Shown here: in pieces, positions 18,119-26,229 of the stretch
Position numbering within the stretch: the stretch's first letter is position 1
Layout: the number at the start of each line of letters is the position of its first letter
From: Sphingomonadales bacterium
GTDB lineage: Bacteria; Pseudomonadota; Alphaproteobacteria; Sphingomonadales; Sphingomonadaceae
Direction of reading: 5' to 3'
DNA length: 64,000 nt
Assembly (NCBI GenBank): GCA_004173185.1
Contig: SEFZ01000013.1
Span: 124,001 to 188,000 of the forward strand
Program-made: the position numbers and the translations under genes
The notes under the pieces: generated by a model
What the model was told of the DNA's origin: nothing
Database searches by the model: none
What the model saw: only the letters and a program-made list of their open reading frames with translations

Positions 18119-18977
18119 GCCGAACGCGTTCGCATCGTGGCGCAGTTACTGGCACTTCCGGCGTGAGGTCGCCTCGCGCCGCCGCTACCTGCTGTCCGAC
18201 GAGAGCAAGGCGTTCCTCGCCGAGTTGGCGCGAACCGCCGCGTCGCGGGCGCGGCGCCTGCCCGAGGGCAGGCAGTTCTGCCGCGCGCAGGTCGCCCACA
18301 AGGACCGCGAGGATCCGGACGCCGGTCCGTTGCCCGGCCCGGCGCCACTCGACCGGATGATGCCGCGCCCGGACGCGGCGTCCGACGGCCGCGCCAATCC
18401 CGAGGGCATACCCCGGCTCTACATGGCCGGCGACCGGCACACCGCGATCGCCGAGGTCCGACCGTGGATCGGGTCGCTCGTCACGGTCGCCTTCCTCAAG
18501 ACCTTGCGCGACCTGAGAGTCGTCGATTGCCGTGAAACGGAGGTTAAGCCCCACTGGTTTCTGGACGAGGAGCCTTCGCCCGCCGAGCGCGAAGAGGCTG
18601 TCTGGGCTGAGGTGGCGGCCGCCTTTCGCGAACCCGTGCTGCGCGGCGACGACCGCGCCGGATACGCGCCGACCCAAGTGATCGCCGAGCTGTTCCAGCA
18701 GCATGGCTTCGACGGCATCGCCTATGGCAGCGGGTTTGGGGACAAGGCAGTGAACGTAGTGCTCTTCGACACGACCGCGGCCGAGATGTTCGCCTGCGAG
18801 ATCCACGAGGTTCGCGGCGTGAAGCTCGATCACGAGACGATCGACAACCCTTTCCCCATCAGGAGGAACGAGGACGGTGAGCTCGTGATGTTTAGGACCG
18901 TCATCGACATTATCGGGCCGGTCGGGACGCCATTGCCAGACGTCCCCAATGACGACGAGGAAAAACCGGAAGGGTGA
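18111..18977 (+). CDS. RES-domain protein (putative NAD+-consuming toxin)
   Basis: 288 residues. RES domains are ADP-ribosyltransferase-fold enzymes; characterised toxins degrade NAD+. The family pattern is clear: RLYMAGDRHTAIAEVRP, LRDLRVVDC, YAPTQVIAELFQQHGFDGIAYGS and AVNVVLFD. The usual adjacent ParS/MbcA antitoxin is missing; the preceding gene is HEPN-like, and HEPN N-terminal domains fused to RES are known, so this may be the split form. The ATG at 18111 overlaps the HEPN stop. Placement directly behind dndA suggests a suicide arm of the phosphorothioation system; this is inference. Confidence 0.8.
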   Translation: MDEPNAFASWRSYWHFRREVASRRRYLLSDESKAFLAELARTAASRARRLPEGRQFCRAQVAHKDREDPDAGPLPGPAPLDRMMPRPDAASDGRANPEGIPRLYMAGDRHTAIAEVRPWIGSLVTVAFLKTLRDLRVVDCRETEVKPHWFLDEEPSPAEREEAVWAEVAAAFREPVLRGDDRAGYAPTQVIAELFQQHGFDGIAYGSGFGDKAVNVVLFDTTAAEMFACEIHEVRGVKLDHETIDNPFPIRRNEDGELVMFRTVIDIIGPVGTPLPDVPNDDEEKPEG

Positions 18978-19102
18978 CATCGGGCCCGCTCGCCGGCCTC
19001 GGGCGCTCGGCCGGAGGCCGAGGTCGTTGTGTCGGCGGCAAGACAAACCGGACGAAACGCTAGATCACCCTACTCGACCGCCGCGCTGAACGCGTCGGCG
19101 AA

Positions 19103-19834
19103 TCAGTGCACCATCGTCGAGGCGAAGTCCGCAAGCTCGCGCTCGGCCGCTTTCAACGCCCGGCGGCCCCGCCTGATCTCCTCGATCAGCTCGGGCTTGA
19201 TCAGGCGCGCAACCCTCGCATATTCCGGGTCTGCCGCGGCCTCCATGGCCGCGTCGTCCCTCGGCTCCCGACCCATCGCGATCAAGATAGGGTTCGCGTA
19301 TTCCGGACGGCGGTAGAGCGTCGCACGGTGGACGCCCTGACCTTGCTCCTCAAGCCACTCCGCCACGCCTGAAAAACTCACCGGCACGGGGGGCACGGCC
19401 TTAGCAAGCGCCTTCAGCGCCTTCGCGACCGCCGCTGCGGTCCGTGCGACCAACGCCGCCTTCTCCGCCGCCATCACCGCCACCTTTGCGGCACGAGCCA
19501 GCCCCTCGCGTCGATCGAGCGTATTTCCCTCCCTGTCCGCTTTCGACCGTGCCGTGCTGACCAGCAGGTCGAGCAGCACGATCTGCAGGTCGGCATTTGT
19601 CAGCGCCTCGAGATCATCGTCGCCGCGGTAGAGCAAGCGCCGACCGCCCCACGCCCCCAGGCCGTGAGGCGCAGGCAGCCCCGAACGCGCCATCAGCTTG
19701 ACCGGCTCGGCCGCTGCCGGCGGCGACGGCGCGGTCTTGACCAGGCTCAGGCGGGGGGCGGTCTTCTGGACAGCCCGCTCGTTCGGCGCCGGGGCACCCT
19801 CCGACAGGAGGTCGAGGAAGCTCATCTGGATCAC
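19103..19834 (-). CDS. GmtX-like accessory protein of recombinase trio
   Basis: 243 residues, third gene of the trio. It starts with GTG in a GTGA overlap with the upstream stop (ATG at 19825 is an alternative). After a low-complexity Pro/Ala region come an Ala/Lys-rich helix (AAKVAVMAAEKAALVARTAA) and a small HTH-like segment, VAEWLEEQGQGVHRATLYRR, that could bind DNA. The C-terminus is a charged helix. By position and size it corresponds to GmtX; the role of GmtX is not known to me. An intergenic stretch of 125 bases separates it from the convergent RES gene. Confidence 0.55.
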   Translation of the reverse strand: MIQMSFLDLLSEGAPAPNERAVQKTAPRLSLVKTAPSPPAAAEPVKLMARSGLPAPHGLGAWGGRRLLYRGDDDLEALTNADLQIVLLDLLVSTARSKADREGNTLDRREGLARAAKVAVMAAEKAALVARTAAAVAKALKALAKAVPPVPVSFSGVAEWLEEQGQGVHRATLYRRPEYANPILIAMGREPRDDAAMEAAADPEYARVARLIKPELIEEIRRGRRALKAAERELADFASTMVH

Positions 19835-22143
19835 GCAGCAGCCTCCAGCAGTGTGTAGTCCAGTTCCATCTTCCTGCTCACCTCCTGCTGTTCGGCGATG
19901 AAGACATCGACCGAGTAGTCAGTGAAGAACCGCGCGTAGGCGTCGGAATGGCCCGAGCCGCCGACATGGTTGAGACCGCGGTTCAGGATGCCGCCCGGCG
20001 CCCTGCCTCGCTTGAGCATCGCCGCGAAGCCGAACTTGTAGCTATGGCTGGCGGAGCTGATGACGCCCACCGTCAGCACCCGCAGACACAGGTTCATCTC
20101 GGCATAGATCAGCGTGCGCGAAGCGTTGGCGAACAGATATTGGGCCGGGTCGAGCTTCTTACCCTTGAATTGGTAAGCGCGCGTTGCGAGATGGCCTTCC
20201 TCTCTGAACCAGCGCTCCACACCGATCACACGGATGCGCTCCAGCGCCATGACGGTGATCGGATCCAGCACCATCCGACGCGGGCGACCACGTCCCATCT
20301 TCGGAACCACCGACACATAGATATAAATCTTACCGTCGAACTTTCTGAAGCTGAACGCACCTGGATCGCTGCGCGCCTGCGAGCTCTCCCCGATCCGCAT
20401 GCCGCGCATCAGCTCAGGTCGCATCACCCCACGTCCGATGGCCAGCGCGTAGCGGAAGTCCTCCGCCGGAAACACGAACGTGGTCTTCGAGACCGACCGG
20501 CGATACGCCCTGCTCATCGCCTTGCCGGCATCGGACGTGTCGCTCAGCAGCCCAGGACACGGCGCCTTGACCGGATCGAAGCCGATCGCCTTTACCAGCG
20601 CCTTGCGGTCATCGCGCTCTGCCGTCGTCATACCCTTGTCGGGATCGAACAGGCGGCCGCGGAAGAGGGGCGTCCAGAACGGCTCGACGACCTCCCCGCC
20701 GACCTTGGTCGGCCGCGTTGCGACATATACCGCCTTCAGCTCACGCTCGAGCTCAGGTGACCACGAGGGACCATCGACATAGGGCTCCTCGCCATCCGCG
20801 CGCGGCACCAGGCGCTGCTTGCGCACGGCGCTTACCCAGGCCCAGCCTGTGCTCCTGCTCGGCACCATCCCAGCCGCCATGTCGGCTCGGAGCACCTGCT
20901 CCCAGATCTCGGCCGCGGTCTCGATCCTGACGCCGATCGTCTGCGTGCCGTTCCCGGCGCCCTCCGCATCGGGCCGCACGACGAAGTATGTGTCGCTGAC
21001 GGTAATCGGGAACGCCACCGGCGCACCCGCCGCGAGCATACGCTCGATCTCCCTCAGGTCCGTCACTATCTTGTCGACCAGCCGGTCGGTCTGGCGGAAC
21101 CGCAACTCGGCGATGTTGAGGAACAGCTCGCGCTGACGCGAGATCGGCGCCGCCGTGGTCTCGCGCCGCTCACTCCTTCCTTGCCGCATCTCCCGGTCGA
21201 TCTCGTCCGCGGCGTCGGCCAGGATCGGCGTCAGCGCAGGCGGGATCAACCGCTCGAACGTGGATCGCCGATGCGGCGGAAGCTCGTCGCACCAGCCGCG
21301 CAACATCGTGCGCATCCACTTATACATCTGGATCATCTGGTTGCGCGTCGGCAGAGGTAGCTCGAAAACGTCGTCGATCGTGAACGCCTTCAGCCGCTCC
21401 AGCAGCGCGTCGCCCAGCGCCGGTGCATTACCGTCGGCCACCTCGTCGAGTTGCTCCAGCAGCCGCAGCGCGACATCGGCCGTCTTCATGGTGCCGCGCC
21501 CCGGCGCGACCATCAGCATCAGGCCCAGCATATCCGCCAAGTCCGCCGACTTCATCAGTTCGACCCGACCCAGCATGGCCTCGGGCGGCGCGTCCCGACC
21601 CTTGAACTCGGGATCCTCGCACGTGCCTTCGAGCCCGACGAACAGCGGATTGCGCCGTAGGAATTCCTTCAGCCGCAGATCGCTCGAGCGGAGACTGCGA
21701 CGCTGTTCCCGGACCGGCTTACCCAGCGCCCGGTCGATCACCTCCATCACAGGGCCGATGCCCTTAAACGTGCCGCCCAGCCTGCGGAAGATCTGATGCT
21801 TGGTCGCCTCCTTGCCCTCGAGCTTCGACGCGATCAACGCCGCCTCGGGCGGATGGGCTGTGTGCTTGTCCACCAGCAGGCCACGAATCTCAAGATACCG
21901 GTTCAGTCCGGCCTCGTCCTCGATGACCCAGCCTGCGCGCCCGACAGCGTCCCAGATGTCGCGTTTGCACTTGATCGTCTCAGCGAGTTCGATCGACCTC
22001 TTGACGCCCCGGGTGTGACAATCGCCAGCCTCGACGAACTCAGGGATGTCGATGAGCTCCAGCAGACGATTTATGGTCAGATAGCCGGTCCGCAACCGCT
22101 TCTCCACCTGCTTCAGGGTATAGGCTTTTGTCTCGACCATCAT
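19831..22143 (-). CDS. GmtZ-like large integrase of recombinase trio
   Basis: 770 residues. The C-terminal third looks like a divergent tyrosine recombinase: GMRIGESSQA could hold the box I Arg, a basic GRGRPRRMVLDP strand follows, SASHSYKFGFAAML replaces the canonical box II, and YARFFTDYSVDVF carries candidate tyrosines. The N-terminal two thirds are helical and unrecognised. Starts with ATGATG overlapping the gmtY-like stop. The absent standard His-X-X-Arg box II is a caution on catalytic activity. Confidence 0.6.
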   Translation of the reverse strand: MMVETKAYTLKQVEKRLRTGYLTINRLLELIDIPEFVEAGDCHTRGVKRSIELAETIKCKRDIWDAVGRAGWVIEDEAGLNRYLEIRGLLVDKHTAHPPEAALIASKLEGKEATKHQIFRRLGGTFKGIGPVMEVIDRALGKPVREQRRSLRSSDLRLKEFLRRNPLFVGLEGTCEDPEFKGRDAPPEAMLGRVELMKSADLADMLGLMLMVAPGRGTMKTADVALRLLEQLDEVADGNAPALGDALLERLKAFTIDDVFELPLPTRNQMIQMYKWMRTMLRGWCDELPPHRRSTFERLIPPALTPILADAADEIDREMRQGRSERRETTAAPISRQRELFLNIAELRFRQTDRLVDKIVTDLREIERMLAAGAPVAFPITVSDTYFVVRPDAEGAGNGTQTIGVRIETAAEIWEQVLRADMAAGMVPSRSTGWAWVSAVRKQRLVPRADGEEPYVDGPSWSPELERELKAVYVATRPTKVGGEVVEPFWTPLFRGRLFDPDKGMTTAERDDRKALVKAIGFDPVKAPCPGLLSDTSDAGKAMSRAYRRSVSKTTFVFPAEDFRYALAIGRGVMRPELMRGMRIGESSQARSDPGAFSFRKFDGKIYIYVSVVPKMGRGRPRRMVLDPITVMALERIRVIGVERWFREEGHLATRAYQFKGKKLDPAQYLFANASRTLIYAEMNLCLRVLTVGVISSASHSYKFGFAAMLKRGRAPGGILNRGLNHVGGSGHSDAYARFFTDYSVDVFIAEQQEVSRKMELDYTLLEAAA

Positions 22144-23627
22144 GCTGCCTTCGTAAACAGACCGCCGAGGATCTTGCGCACGCCGGCGTGCTCCTCGGGG
22201 GTCACCGCATCAGCATCGAACACCTCGTCGAAGTTCGTCGGAAGCGAGTTGTCGTTCGAGGCTTCCATCTGTGCCGCGATGAAGATGTCGACCTCCTTGT
22301 TGAAGAACCATCGACCATAGTATTCCAGCATGGCCTGGGCGCTCTTCCAGCCCATATATTTGGACAGCAGGATCTGCTGGACCAGCTTGTCCTGTCGCGA
22401 CACGCCTGACTCGTCGATCCGCTGCAGGATCGTGTTGGTCAGCTCATGCCGTAGCCAGTGCATGGTCACCCACCGCATGACAGGCTCGTCGTTGCCGTCA
22501 CCGAAGTCAGCGAATAGGCCCATCTTCTCGATGATCGGGCGGAACCAGCCGTCGTTGACGAACGAGAAGCTGACCGGCTGCTTCTTGTCGATCGTGAAGA
22601 TCCACATCGCCTTCAGTTCACCGCGCCGGTTCGTGGATTTGGCTATCCGGCAAAGGCCCTCGTAGCCACCGTGCTCGGGATAGGTCTCGTCCATTAGGCG
22701 GATTAGCGTCTGCTTCAGTGTCGATGAAACTCGCCACCGGTTGACCAGCTTGCCCTTGCTGCCCTTGCCCGGCGAATGGATGAAGTCGCTCTTGCCGAGC
22801 ACCAGCCAATTGTAGAGCGGCATCGGCCGCAGCTGGAAATCACGTCCGCCCGAACGGCCTTTGGCCTCGACAAGTGCGCGGACCACCAGCGGCCAACCCG
22901 CCTCGTCGCCCGCCGCCAAAATCTTCTCCAGGAAGAAGGGATCTTTGGTGTGGGGCGATATTCGGCCTGCCTGCGGGGTGCGGAACATCAGGTCCGTGTC
23001 CCGCGTCACCCGCCCTTGCTCGTCCTTCGTCATGACGCGCGTCTTGCCGGGCTCAAGACGGGACTTATCGGGGTCCATCCGCATCGGGTCCCGCTCAACG
23101 AACTCGCCCCTGTTCGTCAGGAACCGGTAGAGTCGCGATAGCGCAAGAACCGTCAGAGAATTCTCATACGACAGCGCATCGCTGCCGGTCTGGACCCATT
23201 CGCCCGCCCGCGGACCGCGGCCGTTCGCCAACGTCCACCCACGCGCCTTTACATACTGACGGTATACGGCCCGAGCGCTGCGCACGTCGCGGATCATCAG
23301 CTCCATCACCTTCGGCGTCGTCGCCAGGCAGGTGTTGATGACGCACAGCAGGTAGCGGATCGTGCGCAGCGCCACCGCGATGTCGTCGTATTCTGTGCGG
23401 CACTCATCGGCGAACGCGCTGAGCATCTCGTGCCGGCCGCCAGGGCCCCAAACGTGCAGCGTGCCATTGGATGCCACAACCAGGCGGTATGCGCCGAAGC
23501 CGACCTTGCGCGGGCGCTCGGGAGTGCGGCGCATGGTGGAGCGCTGCATCACCGGTAGCTTATTAGGAGCCACGAGCATGACGGCGGGCGGGGCGACGGG
23601 TTTAGCAAGGCGAGCAGCGGCGGGCAT
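22140..23627 (-). CDS. GmtY-like tyrosine recombinase, first gene of trio
   Basis: 495 residues. A phage-integrase-type C-terminal domain is recognised from MHWLRHELTNTIL (box II His and Arg), SKYMGWKSAQAML and the candidate nucleophile region LEYYGRWFF. The N-terminal half is unrecognised. The frame runs to a GTG at 23645, but that codon is inside a perfect palindrome, and ATG at 23627 just after it is the better start. It would lead the operon of three and, by family, catalyse excision or integration of the island. Confidence 0.7.
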   Translation of the reverse strand: MPAAARLAKPVAPPAVMLVAPNKLPVMQRSTMRRTPERPRKVGFGAYRLVVASNGTLHVWGPGGRHEMLSAFADECRTEYDDIAVALRTIRYLLCVINTCLATTPKVMELMIRDVRSARAVYRQYVKARGWTLANGRGPRAGEWVQTGSDALSYENSLTVLALSRLYRFLTNRGEFVERDPMRMDPDKSRLEPGKTRVMTKDEQGRVTRDTDLMFRTPQAGRISPHTKDPFFLEKILAAGDEAGWPLVVRALVEAKGRSGGRDFQLRPMPLYNWLVLGKSDFIHSPGKGSKGKLVNRWRVSSTLKQTLIRLMDETYPEHGGYEGLCRIAKSTNRRGELKAMWIFTIDKKQPVSFSFVNDGWFRPIIEKMGLFADFGDGNDEPVMRWVTMHWLRHELTNTILQRIDESGVSRQDKLVQQILLSKYMGWKSAQAMLEYYGRWFFNKEVDIFIAAQMEASNDNSLPTNFDEVFDADAVTPEEHAGVRKILGGLFTKAA

Positions 23628-23631
23628 ATTA

Positions 23632-23664
23632 GTGCTATATAGCACCGAAAATTCTTTTTCAACA
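23632..23664 (-). promoter_or_regulatory. Palindromic promoter of the recombinase trio
   Basis: GTGCTATATAGCAC (23632-23645) is a perfect 14-base palindrome ending five bases before the gmtY-like ATG. On the minus strand TTGAAA lies 15 bases upstream of TATATA, which falls inside the palindrome. Transcription would begin at or next to the ATG, giving a nearly leaderless message, and a protein bound to the palindrome would block the -10. Candidate operator for an autoregulator. Confidence 0.45.
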
Positions 23665-23681
23665 CTGGAGTGGCTTAGTTT

Positions 23682-23829
23682 TGTCGCACAAGTTAAGCGC
23701 GGTATGTTTAGGAGACCGGCCGGTGCAGAAATTCCGGCAGCAGCGAGAACGCACTAATAATCTGGTTCCCCCGGGCTAAAATTGCCGAAATTATGAGACC
23801 CCATGGGGTCGCACTTAACTTGTGCGACA
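23682..23829. repeat. 15-bp perfect inverted repeat flanking nested palindromes
   Basis: TGTCGCACAAGTTAA (23682-23696) is matched exactly in inverse by TTAACTTGTGCGACA (23815-23829); allowing one mismatch extends the arms to about 19 bases. Between the arms lie ACCGGCCGGT (23715-23724) and the perfect GACCCCATGGGGTC (23797-23810). The whole sits between the recombinase trio and a divergent gene, so it may hold the recombination site or operators. I saw no further copy of the arm in the window by eye. Confidence 0.6.
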
Positions 23830-23900
23830 CGGCCATTTCCGAGCCTAATCGGCCTCGATCCAGACCCGCCTCGACGGCAACCACCGCTTGGCTACCCGGC

Positions 23901-24899
23901 ATGACCGCCCTATCTCTCGTGCCGGAGGACGGGCATTTGAAGCTACGATATGGCGATCTGCTGCAACTGCTGGAGCGCATGCATGCGCTGCCGCGCAGCC
24001 GTGCCATCGCCACCGAATCCCGCATCAAGAACTTCTCACGCCTGGGTTTCCCGAACGGTCCTCGCGTCGGTTCGGGCGAGCGCGCCGACTACGGTGCCGA
24101 CCAGATCGTTCAGCTTCTCGTCGCGTTCGAACTGCTCCGTCACCGACTGCCACCGGCGGTCATCTCCGAGATCGTCCGGACCGAATGGCCGGCGATCGCG
24201 GCCGCGTTCGCCACGGCCGCACGGACGCTGGGCGATGACCCACGCGGCGATCCGGCCACGCGGCCGGTCCTGGTCGTCGACACGGCGGCGCTGCACGAGG
24301 CCGGCAAGACCGTCCGGCGCGGTGAGCTGCTCTCGGCGATCGAGGTGGTTGGGGCGGACTTGGTGCTCGGGGCGAAGGGAGCCGGCTGGCGCTCCATCCT
24401 GTTGATCGACCCCGGCGCACTGCTCGCGGATGCAGCGGCGCTTACGCCCGGCCTTAAGCGTTCGCTTGCCGGGGACGATTTCATAGCCGCGGTCAGCACG
24501 CTGGGCGAGGTGGACGCCGCCGCGGGCGATGGCTGGCTCGAGGGGGGCTACAGCAGGAGACGCGCCCTCGCGGACGCACTGGCCGTGCTGCGCGCACTGC
24601 CACCGACATCGGACGAGCATGAGAGCCGGATGTCGCCGGGGACCGCCGGTCGGCTGGCGAACGCAATGACGGCCGAAGGTAGTCCGCTCTCTCTTGTCAG
24701 CGTCGGGGCGTGGAAGCTGGATGCGGCGCTTGTGGTTTATCTGCAATGGATCGACGCGGCTGGCGACCGGTCGGCCCGTAAGCCGACGTCCGCCGAAATC
24801 CTGACGATCAAGACAGCGGCTCAGACGCCGCAGCGGCTGCACGAGGCGATGGTGGACGCAATCTTGGGCGAGATCGGCGTGCCGGTTCAGGACGTCTAG
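23901..24899 (+). CDS. Hypothetical protein with MerR-like N-terminal region
   Basis: 332 residues from ATG at 23901; the frame is open further upstream but that part overlaps the inverted repeat. No good ribosome binding site is visible, so the start is uncertain. The N-terminal RIKNFSRLGFPNG...YGADQIVQLLVAFELLRHRL resembles a MerR-type winged helix, where a Phe/Tyr turn is followed by a helix selecting DNA. The rest is unrecognised and Ala-rich. Being divergent from the recombinase trio across palindromic DNA, it is the natural candidate for its regulator; inference from position. Confidence 0.55.
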   Translation: MTALSLVPEDGHLKLRYGDLLQLLERMHALPRSRAIATESRIKNFSRLGFPNGPRVGSGERADYGADQIVQLLVAFELLRHRLPPAVISEIVRTEWPAIAAAFATAARTLGDDPRGDPATRPVLVVDTAALHEAGKTVRRGELLSAIEVVGADLVLGAKGAGWRSILLIDPGALLADAAALTPGLKRSLAGDDFIAAVSTLGEVDAAAGDGWLEGGYSRRRALADALAVLRALPPTSDEHESRMSPGTAGRLANAMTAEGSPLSLVSVGAWKLDAALVVYLQWIDAAGDRSARKPTSAEILTIKTAAQTPQRLHEAMVDAILGEIGVPVQDV

Positions 24900-24968
24900 T
24901 GGCAGCTGTCAAAGGGTAGGATGCGCGCCGGGCGGCTTGGTGGCCACGAACGAGAAGAGGAAAATAGG

Positions 24969-25697
24969 ATGTCCGGCTCCAGCACGCATGCAGGCCCACA
25001 TTTCCCGTCTACCAGCATGTCTGCGCTGCCAAATTCTGCTGATCGCCTGCTGCCATTTATGATTGTGCACATCAGGCGAGCCGGCGGCGATGAGATGCGT
25101 ATCAATCGCATGCGGGAGGTGCTCGGCATAGATTTCAGGCGCGTTTCAAGCGCGCACGACGACGCAGACTTGCCAGACGTTTTCGAAGGACTCGTCGCCG
25201 AACTTGGCGGCGAAACGCTTGGCATCCGCAAAGTGGAAAACCCCATGGCGCCCAATCACCCGTGGGAGGACAACCTGATCAGGCACCTCGAGCTGGTCGC
25301 TACCGGGGGCGCTCAGGTGGACATCGATGGGCCTTTGATGATCGGACCCTTACAGGCGGCGGCGCTCGAGCACGACGGCTACTCTCCCGCCGGTGTCCAT
25401 GCACTGGTCCATGTCTTCGGCCGCGCCCTGCTGGATGCTGGTGATCGCAGACACATCCTGATCGGGGCAGGCGGCCGCTGGGATCAGTTTGAAATCGTTC
25501 TGGCTCCTGGGATAGTCGTCACCAATCTCGGCCTGGTCGTCAGGAAGGAGTTGCCTCAGTCCATCGTCGGTGCATTCGTTGGTCGCCGCGCGGATGGCGT
25601 GGTGGACCATCCGATCCTCTCCGGCTTCGTGGTCGACGAGGTTCAATCGCGGCCCGGGCGCGAAAGCGCGCTCTTCACGGTGACGCCCGTCAAGTGA
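24969..25697 (+). CDS. Hypothetical protein, 242 aa
   Basis: ATG at 24969 follows GAGGAAAATAG, a usable ribosome binding site. The protein is alpha/beta with RLLPFMIVHIRRAGGDEM near the N-terminus and alternating hydrophobic strands at the C-terminus (FEIVLAPGIVVTNLGLVVR). No catalytic motif, signal or membrane segment is recognised. It follows the MerR-like gene by 69 bases and may be co-transcribed. Confidence 0.5.
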   Translation: MSGSSTHAGPHFPSTSMSALPNSADRLLPFMIVHIRRAGGDEMRINRMREVLGIDFRRVSSAHDDADLPDVFEGLVAELGGETLGIRKVENPMAPNHPWEDNLIRHLELVATGGAQVDIDGPLMIGPLQAAALEHDGYSPAGVHALVHVFGRALLDAGDRRHILIGAGGRWDQFEIVLAPGIVVTNLGLVVRKELPQSIVGAFVGRRADGVVDHPILSGFVVDEVQSRPGRESALFTVTPVK

Positions 25698-25785
25698 GGC
25701 CGGCGCGAATGGAATCTGCCAAAGGTCCACCTCGCCACGGCGATGGTCCGATGCGATGGCGGTCTTAGCTGGAGTGACCTGCGAG

Positions 25786-26229
25786 CTATTCGTCCACGTC
25801 CTCAAGCATCCCAGGATCGAAGGACCGGTCGATCTCGTGGAGGAGCTCGATGACGCGCTTGCGGTCGAGCAGGCCCGCACGAAGCCCAAGAGCGAGCGCA
25901 TCACGGCAGCCGCAGACGATTTCGCGCCGCAGGTCGTCCGTCGAGCGCGGGGGCAGCGGCGGACCCTCGACGGCCGCCGGCACGCCGTCGATAGCGACGT
26001 CCCACGCGAGCAGTGCGGCGCGGTCGGCGTTGGCAACCGCGACGGGCTGCCCGTCAACGAGCTGGCTGATCCGGACACGTCCGGTCCAGGCAGTGTCGAC
26101 CAAGGACAGCCCGTGGGCGAGCGCCGTTTCGCGGTCGCCGGCCTCGAACCAGCGACCGGTGTGCTCGCCAGCCTCGGACCTGCTGCCCCACCACTCAACC
26201 AGGGTGGTAAGGGCGCCAACTGCGGTCAT
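25786..26229 (-). CDS. Hypothetical protein, last gene of exonuclease operon
   Basis: 147 residues, starting in a 4-base ATGA overlap with the exonuclease-like gene, so it is translationally coupled to it. N-terminal LTTLVEWWGSRSEAG and a central beta region are followed by a helical acidic C-terminus (VIELLHEIDRSFDPGMLED). Not recognised. Coupling suggests a partner for the exonuclease. Confidence 0.55.
   Translation of the reverse strand: MTAVGALTTLVEWWGSRSEAGEHTGRWFEAGDRETALAHGLSLVDTAWTGRVRISQLVDGQPVAVANADRAALLAWDVAIDGVPAAVEGPPLPPRSTDDLRREIVCGCRDALALGLRAGLLDRKRVIELLHEIDRSFDPGMLEDVDE

Larger units (their letters stand above)
19103..23829 (-). mobile_element. Recombinase trio module, gamma-mobile-trio (GMT)-like
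   Basis: Three co-directional genes with 4-base stop/start overlaps: a 495-residue tyrosine recombinase, a 770-residue divergent recombinase and a 243-residue accessory protein. Gene order, sizes and the C-terminal features fit GmtY-GmtZ-GmtX, the trio that marks defence islands in Vibrio and other gammaproteobacteria; Tn554 and RIT trios are the alternatives. An inverted repeat and palindromic promoter sit at the gmtY-like end, where a GMT island boundary would be. The far end of any element is not identified. Confidence 0.6.

Noticed and set aside
19948..20760. Plus-strand frames opposite the GmtZ-like gene
   Set aside because: They mirror the recombinase frame; Arg/His-rich and without starts that have ribosome binding sites.
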